A program made the position numbers and the translations under genes. DNA of 64,000 nt from Mermis nigrescens (lineage: Eukaryota; Nematoda; Enoplea; Mermithida; Mermithidae): the NCBI GenBank assembly GCA_036768485.1, contig JAVLUZ010000157.1, forward strand, positions 15,937,877 to 16,001,876. Direction: 5' to 3'. The notes beneath the pieces are model-generated. The model was not told where the DNA came from, made no database searches, and saw only the letters and a program-made list of their open reading frames with translations. Positions 1 to 12,635 of this stretch are shown one piece after another. The first letter of the stretch is position 1. The number at the start of each line of letters is the position of its first letter.

Positions 1-233
1 CATAAATGCACTATTCTTAAACTTCAGTAGAATGATGAATATTTTTCAATATAGTATAATCAAGCTGAAATCTTGGCTGCGAGTTGAGTTGGTGCAATGG
101 CTGACGTATCCGTTCTCGCATGTGGGTTTAAAAAAGAATAATGGGTTCAAGTCTTCTGAATACTGAGTTTTTTCATTTTTTAATTCTTTTGGCAAAACCA
201 TGCACTTCATTTGACTTATTCATCTATTTAGGT
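1..233. other. Unassigned leader of the window
   Basis: No gene is seen. The stretch lies just outside the inverted duplication that begins near 234. Bases around 146-155 read GGTTCAAGTC, close to a tRNA B-box, with a weak A-box-like stretch near 88-100. A SINE remnant is possible but not supported well enough to call. Confidence 0.4.
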
Positions 234-1729
234 TCTGCAGATGACACTTTTTTGTTTTTTGAATTTAGCCTTAGTTCTCGAATGGGAGTGTAAAGAGTGC
301 GAAAATCTGGGGGTGAAAAGACACATTTTGGTCGAGTTTTCGACTTGTTTATGTCTGCCAACAACTCCGGTTATGAGTTTTAAGAAATTTTTTCTGACAG
401 AAATGTACTACGGATCAAGGGCTATCTTGTGCTTACCAGCAAACTTTTCTACAATCAATACGCAGTTAGTACCAGGGGTTTAAACTTTACACTCTAGTGG
501 ATGAGTAAAAAAACAGATTTTGTCCAAGATTTCTCTGCCAACTTTTTCGGTTATGAGTTGGGATGAATTGAATAAAATAGAAATAAAGTAACTTCTAAGA
601 GCTACACGTCGAAGCAAGCCGCGTTCAAAAAAACGTAATATTCAGTTGTTTATGGGAGTGTAAAGTTCGAAATCTGAGGTGTAAAATGGGCGAAAAAACA
701 GGTTTTTTTCGTATTTTGATTGGTAAATCATATCAAATATTTTGCGGAACATAAGTTTGGCACATACAAACGTACTACAATCAAAGGGCTACAAACTGGC
801 CCGAACCGAATTTATTTACACTCAATAGGGCGTTAGGTTCAGATTTTTAAAGTTTACAATGTGGTGGACAGTGGAAAATACGTGTTTGTCCATTTTTTTG
901 TTCGCCACTTTCTCTGTTCAGAAGTCGGGCGAGGTCGAATAGGATAAAAATAAAGTACTTTCTAAGGGGTACGCGTCACAGCGAATTGCGTTTGTTTACA
1001 TCAATATTTAGCTTTTTCGGGAGGTGTAAAGTCAAAAAAATGGGGGAGTTAAACGTGTTTCTGTCTTGTTTTTTTCTGCCAAGTTCTGGGTTATGAGTCT
1101 GGACATAATCTCAAGTCTAAAAATGAACCAGAAACCAAATGTGATACGCCAGTTTGTTTGCACTCAACAGTGGTGTAAAGTGGTTTACATCTGATATTTA
1201 TTTGTCCTCGGGCCATTGTGGAGACTTAATTTTTTAATAAATGTTGATCGTAATATCAGAGTAATATCAGAATTACGAATCCGACTGAAATTTTCTTTAC
1301 ACTCTGTGGTTGTGTAAAGTTTACACTGCATATTAACTTTAGTTCTAGAGCCTTGCGGAAGCTTAATTTTTTTCAAAATGTTCTACGTAAAATCAGAATT
1401 GGGAATCTGACTGTTAGTTTTCTCTACACCTAGTAGTTGTGTAAAGTTTGCACTATTCATTTGTTGTTAATATGTAGTTTATACTACAAATTTATTTTAC
1501 TTCCAAATCTGAGCGTTAGTGTTCCTTACACTTGATATTTGCGTAAAGTTTATGCTGAAAAACTTTGATCTGTTTAAATAATGTAAGGTTGTCTTGTTTA
1601 AAAAGGATAATGCTGATGTTAAGAACAATATTGTTTTCCGCGTTCTTGGACTGCTGTCATTATTGTGGCATGTTACTGTATGTGTTTACTGACTGATGTA
1701 CTCAAATCATGCTAATTAAAAGTAGGGTA
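234..1729. repeat. Inverted duplication A, left arm, outer part: degenerate tandem repeat with TGTAAAGTTTACACT motifs
   Basis: The sequence carries irregular repeats of roughly 110-170 bp, each with a near-palindromic GTGTAAAGTTTACACT-like core (for example near 480, 655, 1020, 1170, 1310, 1435 and 1540). The whole stretch recurs in reverse complement at about 15678-18470. Matching landmarks are 1590-1729 with 15678-15830, 1430-1530 with 16378-16490, and 234-480 with 18270-18470. A more distant relative occurs at 40520-41170. No convincing protein is encoded; the short reading frames here are not conserved between the arms. Confidence 0.7.
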
Positions 1730-2523
1730 CTAGCAAAGAAAAATGCTCCGATGGAACAAAAAAGATGAATATACTTGGAATTGTGGATTGTTAAGGATGT
1801 AAAAGGAGGGGACTAGGAAAAAGCTACCTAAAGTCGCAAAATCTGATAAAAATCACACTTTCTCTAAGCAACGCAAAAAATCGAAGTATATTCTGCGGCC
1901 TCTAAAAAGTGTCTTTTTTAAATAATTTTCAAAGTTTCAGATAAGAGTGTATAAACGAAATCTATAATGTTTACTTTTTTTAAATTGCTGGCAAGTAGCA
2001 ACGCTGACTAGCTTCGTATCCTGATTGATAGAAAACTAAGTGGTATTGTATTTAAAGTTGTTTTATTTTGTTATGAGCATTATAGCAAGCAAAGCAGGGG
2101 CCGATTGATTAGTGCACACAATCGTTACGGGCATGCTAGTGTACCTACATTTAGTCTGTTTCAAGTCAACTCACGCGTTTCCTACTGTTTTAAACCAACA
2201 ATTTCTTCAATTGTTTTGGATGCATCGATGTTTGCTATTTCATTCAATTGGCTTAGAAAGACTGTTACTCAATATCATTTCCCATAGCTACTGCATAGCT
2301 AACGTGCTGCTTTTTCAATCATTTTTATGGTTAAATATTTATTTTAATGTGTTGGCCGCAGAATATACTTCGATTTTTTGCGTTGCTTAGAGAAAGTGTG
2401 ATTTTTATCAGATTTTGCGACTTTAGGTAGCTTTTCCTAGTCCCCTCCTTTTACATCCTTAACAATCCACAATTCCAAGTATATTCATCTTTTTTGTTCC
2501 ATCGGAGCATTTTTCTTTGCTAG
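1730..2523. mobile_element. CTAGCAAAG inverted-repeat element, copy A
   Basis: A non-autonomous DNA element of 794 bp. It starts CTAGCAAAGAAAAATGCTCC and ends with the reverse complement. Inverted arms run for roughly 170 bp and include a conserved GATGGAAC and a later CGCAACGC / GCGTTGC pair. The interior (about 2040-2200) is shared in reverse complement with copy B at 14918-15677. No transposase is present. No target duplication is clear, so the superfamily is left open. It forms the inner end of the large inverted duplication. Confidence 0.75.
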
Positions 2524-3873
2524 TATTACAGATGAATGTGTACATAGGTACCAACCTAAACGGGTTTTTGAGTCGTTAAAGCAGTTGATGCGTGCGTGCA
2601 CGTCACATTAGCATTACAAAGCAAAAGTGCGCTTCATATCGGTGCGCGAAACTTAAATCGTAAGTTTTGATGGGATAGCGAAATTAACGAAAAAACGTGG
2701 AAGAAGTCGTGGGACTCGGACCATACGTGGGCAGCACCAAAATTCTGGAGGTGCGCAAGATTTTTCAAAGGTCTAAAAACGGCCTTAAAAATGGTGGTAG
2801 GGCGAAAAAACACTATTTTCCAACGTTTCATCGAGCACTATCCATTGGGATCAAAAATTGCGAAAAAAAACAAAAAAAATTAAATTGAATTCTGGGGGTA
2901 TTTTGGTTTCTGGGGTATTTTGGTTTCTCGGGGGATGCAAACCCCCAAACACCCCCACGCATAGGTGTGAATCGGACCCCTTTTTATTTGAATGCATCAC
3001 AAACAACGGTTTCGGCAACCGCAGCCTACAAAATGAGGATCAACGTAATGCAAAAACGGTATATACCACCTAATAAGTAGCATGGTCATCTGTGATACGT
3101 ATGAGAGGAAGGTATGCATCTTTTACTTCTGTATACTCTGCTAGCTACACAAATTGCTCACATCATTGATATTTAGGTCGTGCTGCGCTTTCCATATATC
3201 AAACCCAAATTTTTAAAACATTGCAAAATTATAAACTTCATTGGAAGAAACTTTTCTACAACAATAAACAGCATGTTTAATGCGAAGCAGTGTAATAAAC
3301 TATCTTGATTCATACTCTGTGGGTGCTCTCGAGCAAATTATCAGAAGACATGATTTTATCGTCCATTTTTGGCCTTGATTCCGTCACATTCGCCCGAAAG
3401 TTTCCCTTATTTTCCTTCTTTTAAAGCGTAGCCTCCAACCCACTACGTGCATAATTTGGACGGTAACTACTCGCTAAATTTATCCACTTACGATATTGTT
3501 CCTGGGTCCTCCCATTGTGCGCTCGTAATCCGTTGGAACACTATATCTGCTGTAGGATGAACTGTGAAGCGATCTCATTGGTCTCGGTGACACATTTCTG
3601 CTATGGCCTTCAGGACCACCGGCTAAAGTATTATTGTTATTTTGCGATCCAGAATGACTGCGGTCAATGCAAGCACTCATTGCGCAGTCAAACGGATAAA
3701 ATGTCAGTGATCCTAATTGGAAAAATTTATGCAATGTATGTAATGACGACAATTCTAAGAAATAGAAATTCATCCGCATATCCTAGGATGTTTATAAACA
3801 TATGTAGGTTTGTACATTTCAGTTCATATAAAATAGTATTCTTGATTCAAGTTACAAACAAGCCGTTCGAAAT
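2524..3873. other. Non-coding stretch containing one hAT-like MITE
   Basis: Apart from the MITE at 2722-2969, nothing with a recognisable domain or splice-bounded exon was found. The reading frame at 3515-3940 runs into the satellite that follows and has no supporting features. Confidence 0.5.
2722..2969 (-). mobile_element. hAT-like MITE (CAYANGTGGGC family), copy 1
   Basis: Miniature element of 248 bp with ends CATACGTGGGCAGC and CGCATAGGTGTG, flanked by 8-bp duplications ACTCGGAC / AATCGGAC (7 of 8 match). The body has the family landmarks: runs of C/G (CCCCCAGAAT type) at one end, then a segment around GATGCCATTGGATAGTGCTC and AAACGTCGAAAAATGG in reverse complement. Eight copies occur in this window. 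An 8-bp duplication is typical of the hAT superfamily; the assignment is inferred because no transposase is present. Confidence 0.8.
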
Positions 3874-5281
3874 GATTACCGGAAAATTGCTCGCCAACAA
3901 TTGTTCGAGTACAATTGCTCGCAAACAATTGCTCGCCTAGCAATTGCTCGCCCAGCAATTGCCCGCCCAGCAATTGCTCGCCCAGCAATTGCTCGCCCAG
4001 CAATTGCTCGCCCAGCAATTGCTCGCCCAGCAATTGCTCGCCCAGCAATTGCTCGCCCAGCAATTGCTCGCCCAGCAATTGCTCGCCCAGCAATTGCTCG
4101 CCCAGCAATTGCTCGCCCAACAATTGCTCGCCCAGCAATTGCTCGCCCAGCTATTGCTCGCCAAACAATTGCTCGCCAATCACCAACAATTGTAGCCATA
4201 CGATTACTTGCTGAGCAATTGCTCGCCAGTGAATTGATCACATGGGAACCGCTCCCAGGGCATTATTGCTTCTCATTTATTTGAATCAGCAATTGTCATT
4301 CTATATCGGAATCACGCTATAAAAATGGAAGGTGTGTTAACTCCAAAAATCGACCGCCCCGGATCTTGTAATCATCCGGTGTGAACAAAATGGTATAATT
4401 AAGTACAATTCAGTTCTGCTGTGATGTTGCATACATTTGCGCTCATACATTTTTCTATGTACAGATTGTTTCGTTTTTGGTAGGAAAGAGAGAAGAAGCA
4501 GTAGTTTCAGTTTGAAAGTATTCATTTTTAGTGTACTAAAATGATTTTTAATTCGTTCAATCTTAATTTTCAGTTTTAATGCACTCAATAAAGTCGACAG
4601 GTGCTCGCCACCGCCAGGCGATTGCTCGCCAATCACCTGTGATTAGTCGAGAAATGAATTTTTAAGTTTTTTCAATTCGTTCGATCAGTTACAAGCTGAT
4701 CATTGAAGCAAAGTAATTCAAGTCGGAAATTTTCCCGATCACAGCAGAACTAAATTGTACTTAATTACACAATTTTGTTCAGACCGGATCATTACAAGAT
4801 CCGGGAACGGTCGATTTTTGGAAGGAACGCACTTCCATCTTTATAGCGTATATGATTCCAATATATGTAGAATGACAATTGCTGATTCGAAGAAATGAGA
4901 AGCAATAATGCTTAGGGAGCGATTCCCATGTGATCAATTCACTGGCGAGCAATCGCTCAGCAAGTAATCGTTCGGCTAGCAATTGTTGGTGATTGGCGAG
5001 CAATCGTTAAGCGAGCAATTGTTCGTCGAGCAATCATTTGGCGAGCAATTGCTAGGCGAGCAATAGTTGGCGAACAATAGTTGGCGAGCAATTGCTGAGC
5101 GAGCAATTGTTGGGCGAGCAATTGCTGGGCGAGCAATTGCTGGACGAGCAATTGCTGGGCGAGCAATTGCTGGGCGAGCAATTGCTGGGCGAGAAATTGC
5201 TGGGCGAGCAATTGCTGGGCGAGCAATTGTTGGCGAGCAATTGTTCTCGAGCAATTGTTGGCGAGCAATTTCCCGCACACG
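3874..5281. mobile_element. Foldback Mutator-like element with 15-bp terminal satellite (CAATTGCTCGCCCAG)
   Basis: An exact 9-bp direct repeat GTTCGAAAT lies at 3865-3873 and 5282-5290. Just inside each copy, after 6-7 degenerate bases, begins a GGRAAATTGCTCGCC inverted repeat. The left arm holds about 17 copies of CAATTGCTCGCCCAG (3937-4190); the right arm holds about 20 copies of its reverse complement (4940-5260). The inverted homology continues inward (4320-4420 with 4740-4860) around a short loop. A 9-bp duplication with long inverted repeats is the signature of Mutator-like elements. Every reading frame through the arrays is a low-complexity repeat translation and should not be taken as a gene. 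Confidence 0.75.
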
Positions 5282-5290
5282 GTTCGAAAT

Positions 5291-7119
5291 AAGATAGGAC
5301 GCATTTGTTTTGGGTTGATACCGTAGGTGCATGGTAGCAAGCGTACGCGTAACAGCGGAAACTGTGAGATCGCCACAAAGCTGAATGTCCATCCATCTCC
5401 CAGAGTCAGAAAACATTTTAATCAAATTTTTTTGGCAGAAAACTTTGCGTTTTTCGGCAATAAGCAATTTTTTTACCATAATGGGCCATAAATTGGAGTC
5501 ATATACCCTTCTCCTAAGTGGCCGGGGGACCCCGCCTTCGCTTTCAAGCTGTTACATGTAATGACAGCACATCATGGTCGGTCATGCCAGTCTAAAGGAA
5601 GTCTAAAATGGAGAAAAACGCTTTTAACCGTAATTTTGGCTCATTTTTTGCAAAAAGATTCTTTTGTTTTAGACTTAAGATACGTAGCATGGTCGGTCTT
5701 AGGGTCAGACAGGACGGCCGAGGAAGGGAGTCAGCCATAGAGCATTTTCGACCTAAATGAACAAAAAAAACTGGGATAAAATTTTAATAACGTAAAAACT
5801 CAACATTTTCTGGTCAACATTAAGCACTTTAACCGGAAGTTCTGATGTCAATTTTTATCCTAAATTTTGCCTTATTTTTCACATAAAATTTTTTGTGTTT
5901 CTCTTCTATGGAGTGCAGACCCCTAAACCCCTACCTCTAGACACCAATCCGCATGTGCATGTCTAGTGGATAGTAATACGGAGAAACGGTGCATAAATTT
6001 TTGCTAGTCTCTTTCAAATAAATTTGAGCATGTATTTTAAGAAATTTTTTCGACAGCGAGCCGGTGTCACACCTCTAAGTGTCCGGTACCTCAAAGTGTC
6101 GGAGTACCTCAGAGTGTCCTGTCGGACACATTGAGGTACCTCAAAGTGTCAGATGTATCTAGCTGCACTCCAAAGTATCCAAGTTTTCTTCCTCAACAAA
6201 TTAGACTGATAAGAATTGAACGAAACTGAAAGGGTCGTCAATTCCCGCACTAAATAACTGAAAATTGAATTTTGTGGGGGGGGGGGTCAGCCGTATGAAT
6301 TTTTTATAAGGTGCTTCCTTTGATTAAAAAACGATAGATACTTGTCAAAAAAACTGTTTTAACTGTAAAAATGTAGAAACAAAGTTGAAAAAATTAGAGT
6401 AAATTGAAAGGGATATAGTCAGAAGCTGAATTATACGTCAATCAGTCAAAAGTTGGCTAAATACGCATAAAACAGCAAGCTTTCTACGATTTCTTGAAAA
6501 ATCGGGAATACTGGGAGTCAGCAACCCTTCTGCGGCGGGTACAACCCCTCCAGGAACACGACTGGTACAAACGTACTCGAACACATGCGAAATTAGTTAA
6601 ACAATTAATTATATCAGCGTTATGCTAATTAAGCCAAGAAAGAAGGAAAAACACACATATATTTAAAAAAGAAGGAGGAAAAGAATACATATTAAAATAA
6701 AAAAGACCTCCACCAGTGTGCCAACTTTGCCAGAAACCGGCGAAAGTTCGCCGGTTTTGCCAGCTGGGCAAAAATTTGGCGTTGTTTTCTGCAATAAAAA
6801 CGTGGGGTTCGCCGGTTGTCAAAATTGGGCTACACTTTGTACTTGGCTTCGCCGATTTTCAATTCCCTTTCGCCGGTTTTCAATTTTTGAGTTGACAACA
6901 CTGTGGACCTCCCAAATGAAATTTTTGACGCATTTTCGGATTTCTGCGGTTTTCAAGCACCACATTCCCAGAATTCAATAGCTACCAATTGGCCACATAC
7001 AATTAATCCCCAGCATTTCCGCACTGTTTATAATGTGCACGTTCCTCCATCTGTTTCATTTCGTTACGAATTTTTCCACAAAATTCAATCGGAATAAATC
7101 AGGCAACAAAAGTGGCTTA
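5291..7119. other. Gene-free stretch with repeat fragments
   Basis: Around 6064-6170 there is a cluster of TACCTCAAAGTGTC units headed by GCCGGTGTCACACC, a fragment of the family seen complete at 38806-40076. A run of 11-12 G lies near 6276. Bases 5493-5560 resemble a repeat opening seen again near 31728 (GGAGTCATATACCC). No exon or domain was recognised. Confidence 0.45.
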
Positions 7120-7128
7120 AAAATCTCG

Positions 7129-8323
7129 GGTAGGTGGCACTACTGCCACGTGGGCACAATTGCTAACTACGAGTAGAGCACAACCGCTAAATAGTGCACA
7201 ACCGCTAACGTAACCATAATATCAATCTAAAGCCATGTAATGTACGAGTAGTTATACCATTCGTTTTGTATTTATGAGTCTAAAGTTGAAAAAAGAAGCC
7301 ATTTTGTACAGAGACTTATTTTTTAACCAAGTAGTTATATGACTTTAGTGTCAATTTCATGTTCTGAATTTCTCAATTCATTAGTATGGTTCATCAGATT
7401 GAAGGCTCTCATTAATAAATGAAAAGGTTTCAATGAAACGAACCATCACAACATTATCATGACCACTTGAATTCGACTATTTAAGTCCGTAACATGTATT
7501 TGGCAATAAAAAATTAATTGAATCTATTTCAGCTAATGAAAAAATTCGCTTAAGAAAGTTGAGAGCGGCGTTTATGCACCATTGTGAAAATCCGTCTACC
7601 AGTCAGTAAAGTGCAGACCTCGGTTTTTGTCTCGTTGGGCTGCAATTTGAGTAGCACTCTCAGTCTGCATGCATTATGCAGTGGCCGTGTTACGATCAAA
7701 ATAGTACCGACAACGTATAATAAACAACTCATCGTCTTCATACTAAAATTATTTCATCACACTATTCTCTTCTTAAGTTGAATAAACATGTATTTTAGAT
7801 ACTGTTAAGATCATTTTAACCCTACTTTTACCGAGCTCTAGATCCGTGATCTAGTTGCCTGTTTTTGCAGTTTACTGTAAGGCCATAAATTCTTATGTGG
7901 CAAGCTTCTCAGTACCCTCTTTTTTTACTGCAACACATGTTTTATTGAGCAAACGAAAACTTATTGACCTATATTTTATTAGAAAAGCTTGATTTCATGA
8001 TTTTATAACATGTGTTACGCGTGTTGCAGATCGTATTCCTTACACATTTTTGAATGTTCAAATACGTTTTTTTCAATTGGTTTTCAATTTTGTGCAAACT
8101 TAATGGCATTTTTGAATTTATCATGCTCTTGGCTACCAGAAATATGTATTTTTATTCATTTTTGTTATCTCCCCAATGACTAGATTTTCGATCTAGACCT
8201 TGGTAAGACTAGGGTGCGTGACCCCTTGGTAACAGGAGGGTTAAGAATTAGCGGTAGTGTACTAGTTGGCGATTGTGCACTAGTTAGCGATTGTACCCAC
8301 GTTAGCGGTTGTGCACCCCAATC
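7129..8323. mobile_element. Foldback Mutator-like element with GTGCACAACCGCTAAC repeats
   Basis: Element of 1195 bp flanked by near-identical 9-bp repeats AAAATCTCG (7120-7128) and GAAATCTCG (8324-8332). The left end (7129-7215) carries three units of the type GCACAACCGCTAA; the right end (8240-8320) carries four units in reverse complement (TTAGCGGTTGTGCAC). The middle has no coding potential for a transposase. Same design as the elements at 3874, 12636, 25497, 28242, 38806 and 41652 but with unrelated sequence. Confidence 0.65.
7533..7605 (+). CDS. Weak candidate exon
   Basis: A splice-acceptor-like CTATTTCAG precedes and GTAAAG follows a 73-nt stretch with one open frame (phase 1 at its start) giving a basic peptide ending HHCENPSTS. 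It lies inside the foldback element at 7129-8323, which argues against a host exon. Not recognised; reported only because both splice borders are present. Confidence 0.15.
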
Positions 8324-10153
8324 GAAATCTCGAATAGTTTTTCTAGAATGTAATCCCTCGTAATATAATAGTTTATAACACGTTAGTGTGGCCATTTAAA
8401 CTTTTTCAAAAAGCTCTCGAACAAATGCATGAACTTATCAGCAAATCGAAATCAGATTTACTTTCTTGTCACTGACCGTTCTTTAGAAGGTATTAGCGCT
8501 ACTATTAATTGAATTTTGCAATCGAAGATGGGAGAGTATTTTGCACTTAAAAGCTTACCCAAGTTCATGCTATAATCGGATTGAAACAATATCTTTGTAA
8601 AAAAGGTCGAGCCAGTTTTTCATCAAGTGATGTGAAATTAACTACACTTACACAGTACTCGTTTGTGCGGATGGATAATCTAAAGATAAGAGTTCTCTTT
8701 TCAGTATGAGAGATCATCGAACTTTCGTTTATTTGGAGTCTGTTTCAGAAAGAAACAAGTATCTCAACTCTCTGGTACTTATAACCCATATTTTTGACTA
8801 AGCAGTGATAAGGGCTACAACAGTTGTTTGATAAAAAACTTAGTATCGCCGTGAGTAGAGTATATCAGTAAAAGTAAACATATTTTTACTAGCTTTAGAA
8901 ATTCAAATTAATCTATTCCAAAGTGAACAATTGCTTACTCTTTCTACAGGATAAATGGCACATATGTACAAGACAAGATATGAAATTTAATGTAGATTGT
9001 GCTAAATATGTATAGTTTCTCCGCTACTTTAAGGATCAATTCAAAAAGACAAAGTTTACATCCCTCTTTCTTAGATGCTAGAATGTAATAAATGTACCTT
9101 GTGTACTCGTACATTATTCTCCTGAATTTTTTAGGTCAAATTCTTTCGTTATCAAGTGAAAGTTCTGAAAGTTTCTCAAAAGCGCCTTAGTTAAGCAGAC
9201 TTAAGGAACAATGACGAAGATAACAAATTAAGTAGCTGGAATCTATAATAATCACAAAAGATGACAACATATGTTGTACATAAACCGCACGAGCGATGCA
9301 CACGCATATGTACATACATGCATAGTAGTACATACATATGCATTTTACATGTTTGTGGTCCAAAAACTTTCACTGATTAAGTTGCGAATTTCACTATTCT
9401 AAATTTAAAAATTAGACCGATGATTAGGAATCACCAAGTGTACCTAGCTTAACAACGGCACACAAAAGAAATTACTGGAGGAACCATAAGCTGAAGTTTT
9501 GGCCTGCTAACTGCTAGCTTTCGATACATGCAATGAAAATGAAATAGGTACCTGCATAGACAAAACGGACTCGAAAGCTTAAGCTATGTACATACATAAA
9601 TGCTGATCATTTGAAGTCAGCTGCCATTGAATTTTTACGTTCAGAATATTCGTCGAGCAAGGTTCTACGAAAGTAAATTGAAATTTGTATGCATTGTTTC
9701 TTCCCTCGGGAAGACGGGGTAGTCACGTTACAGCTTACTGGTACGTGCGTCACTATAACATGTTCAGAAAGCCTCCACGGAACTTTGGTGTATTAGTAGG
9801 TAGCATCTGCAGTGAAAAAACAAAACTGAAAAACTAATTAGTCGTTTGTCTCGGCTTAAAAGCGCAGCACTTGGTTTAGCTTCGCACTGATTGTATGGGT
9901 GAATTTTGCGAATTTTTGTTTTGCGCATTGAGCTGCACAAGCTCAAACTCGTAACCACGAGTACATTTACGTATTTGTAGGCACACAGTCTCTTTCAAAT
10001 AAGACTTAACACGACTTAAATAATTTTTGAGGCATTTAGCTGACAGCTATGTACGATACCTTTATGCTTAGCTGATCCATAACACTGTGAATCGCCAGCG
10101 AAAATTCTCAAAATGATGCCCAAACTTATGTAAGTCATTCATTCATGTATATT

Positions 10154-10298
10154 CTATAGTCCGTTTCACATAAGTTCGGGCATAAATTTCAAGAATTTTT
10201 TCGAAAAATAAGCCGAATAGTAAGCAACGCAATCTGTCGGCTTATTGCCGAACATAGTCTTAAAATATATGCCCAAACTTGTGTGAAAGAGACTATAG
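10154..10298. mobile_element. Palindromic MITE, CTATAGTCYGTTTCACA family
   Basis: A 145-bp element with near-perfect inverted ends (CTATAGTCCGTTTCACATAA at the left and its partner at the right), meeting around a CGGCTTATTGCCG core. Related, less complete copies lie near 24338-24510, 27375-27600, 31615-31730 and 58050-58195. It is too short to code. Confidence 0.7.
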
Positions 10299-10361
10299 TT
10301 GGTAAGTTAAGTACCTACTGATTATGTACATTCATTCTACATAAACATACATGCGTGCAAC

Positions 10362-10535
10362 CAAAAATGCTCCGATGGAACAAAAGAGAACGAATATACA
10401 TACTTGGAATTAAGAAGGACATAAAAGGAGGGTACTAGAGAAAAGTTACAAAGTTGTAAGAATCTTTCGCTAAGAACGTCAAAAATTTAAATATGTATAT
10501 TCAGCGGCCTCTGAAAAACGTGCCATCACAAAACA
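10362..10535 (+). repeat. CTAGCAAAG element, one-ended fragment (copy D)
   Basis: It shares AAAAATGCTCCGATGGAAC, the AAAAGGAGGG block and the GCGGCCTCTGAAAA block with copies A and B in the same order, but the outer CTAGCA end and the opposite arm are missing. Confidence 0.6.
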
Positions 10536-10905
10536 TTGTTAACTGGCCTAGAAAAGGATATATGAAGTAGCTTTGATGTGTTTTAATAAGCAAATTAGTT
10601 TCTAATCAATATCTAATTCCACTTTCAATGTAAAACCAATATTTATAGTCTGTTTCATTTATCAGAGAGCCTTTTGAGCAAATCTTTTCCGAGGCTACAG
10701 TATCGATCTTTCCTACTTACTGTAGATTGTTTCGAGATCACTGTAGCTATATAAGAATAAAAAATTTTCAATAAAGTTTTTTACGGCATAATTTATTCTC
10801 ATCTTCCAGCAGATCATGCAACTTGCGGATGAAAGTTGCGCATTCAGCTTGTCATAAATGACCTCTAAACACAATAGACTAACATTTTAAACATCGGCGC
10901 AAAGT

Positions 10906-10973
10906 TCTGCTTTGCTCATTTATAGAACATCTGATTGTCGTCGAAGCAACCTGGGTTCTATTCCAGCTTCGAG
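10906..10973 (+). other. tRNA-like remnant (possible SINE head)
   Basis: TTTGCTCATTTATAGAACAT resembles a D-arm/A-box. It is followed by CTGATT in the anticodon-arm position and by CCTGGGTTCTATTCCAG, which resembles a T-arm/B-box with one off-consensus base. The anticodon stem does not pair well, so this is a decayed tRNA or SINE head and not a working tRNA gene. Confidence 0.35.
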
Positions 10974-11221
10974 ATTTTTATGTATTGCATTTACTATAGT
11001 ATGTCCGAGCACTGTTTAGATGCTTGAATTAAGTTTATTTGGATGGTTTACTGCATAAAAATGAAAGAATTACAGCCGCTCGCCCCACTCAACCTTTCTA
11101 TCGAGTTACAGTAAATCAACTAATATGGCACACTGTAATCTTCAAAAAATTCACTGAAAATGCATTCGAATAAATGAAACAGACATCTTGTTGCTACTCT
11201 ATAGCAATGCAAGACCTGCTG

Positions 11222-12508
11222 GGCCCGGTTTCCGAATGAAGGGGTCAACTAACTCCGGGGTTAAATTAACCCTAGGGTTAGTTAATCCCGGGGTTAAGTT
11301 AACCCCGGAGATAACTTTAACTCCGGTTTCCGAATGAAATTTAACCCCAGGGTATATGAACCTCAAGGGTTAAAATTAGTCCTTAGGGGTTAAATACTCC
11401 ATGTATTCAATGTGCACATATTCGTGTAGCTATGCATTGCATTTGTAGTAGGGCAAAGCCGGTTGAAAGTTTGCATTGTACACAACTAATCGATATTTCA
11501 AAAGATCTGATTAAATCCGAGCATGAGCAAGCACACTTTGCATCTATCACTATTGGAATGTACTAGTACTTGCGATCGACAACACCGGTTGTGCAAAAAA
11601 TATCACAGTTTCAAACAGTTTTGTGCAAAAAGTGCTTAAATTTCTTTAAATCTAGCTAAAACTAATTTGTGAAATTTTGACAGAAGGATACTTCGAGAAC
11701 TCGAATAATTTGTTAATTCCCATTCTTGTGCATTGATGCATTTAGCACGAAGCGCAAAATTTTTATAGAATTTACGCTTAAAAATGGAAGAAATTACAAA
11801 AATATGGCTTAATGTAATAAATAGGTAATGAATTTGAGAAATTACTATGGTTGACGGCCAAAAATTGTTGCAAAGTATACAAATATCCATTCTTTACATC
11901 GCCAAATATTTTTAACCAATCGGGGCAGCCGACCCCAGCTTCCCCTTAATTCCACCCCTGTACATATTCTAAAAATGGAATCATTAAACTCGGTATAGAA
12001 CATGTACGATGAAATGATGAAACGCTAGATAGTCAGGCTTAGAATTCCTATAATGAAAAGTTTGGAATTGACCGATCGACGATTTCCTGATATCGGCAGA
12101 GTGTTATTTAAAAAGACATCAGAAACTCTGGTATCTGTTCTTCAGTTTATATCAAATGTGTCACTGACTGAATTCTCTTTTGCTAACAATAGCACAAAAT
12201 TTAAAGCCATTTAGATTTCTTATACACACCAAAGCATGAGAGCGACCAATAACATACAGTTTGCAGATATAATCCTGATCGGCATCAGGGTTAACTTTTA
12301 CAAGACAAAATAAGGAAAATTAACCCCAACAATTTAATCCTTTCATTCAGAAAACCTGAGACATAAGTATTGACATCAAATACATGTTATAACTATACAG
12401 CGCACTTAACCCCAAGGATTAAATTAACCCTGGGGTTAAATTAACCCCAAGGGTTAAAATTAACCCCTTGAGGCTTAAGTTAACTCCTTCATTCGGAAAC
12501 CGGGGATA
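11222..12508. mobile_element. Inverted-repeat element rich in GGGGTTAAATTAACCCC
   Basis: Ends CCCGGTTTCCGAATGAAGG (11222 on) and CCTTCATTCGGAAACCGGGG (to about 12508) form an inverted pair. Inside each end are several GGTTAAATTAACC-type palindromes (11255-11400 and 12405-12480). The centre has no gene. A related tail with AACCCTGGAGTTAGTAG continues to about 12570, so the right border is uncertain. No clear target duplication. Confidence 0.55.
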
Positions 12509-12635
12509 ACCCTCATCTCAACAAATTTTATCGAATTTAACCCTGGAGTTAGTAGCTTAATGAAACGGACTGGTGGTACCTACTTTTTGGGGTGGCCCAT
12601 TGCTATATTACATTAAACTTTGTGCTTTGGAAATC

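Larger units (their letters stand above)
8333..11221. other. Gene-free stretch with MITE fragments
   Basis: No exon or protein domain was recognised. It holds the palindromic MITE at 10154-10298, a one-ended piece of the CTAGCAAAG element near 10362-10535, and a tRNA-like stretch at 10906-10973. Sequence near 9250-9340 is rich in CATATGTACATA words. Confidence 0.5.

Noticed and set aside
3824..5479. Many overlapping long reading frames on both strands
   Set aside because: They are translations of 15-bp satellite units; a period divisible by three keeps all frames open. No start context or domain supports them.
8699..8758. Short exon-like stretch between CTCTTTTCAG and GTATCT
   Set aside because: Too short, unrecognised peptide and no neighbouring exon; cannot be separated from chance.
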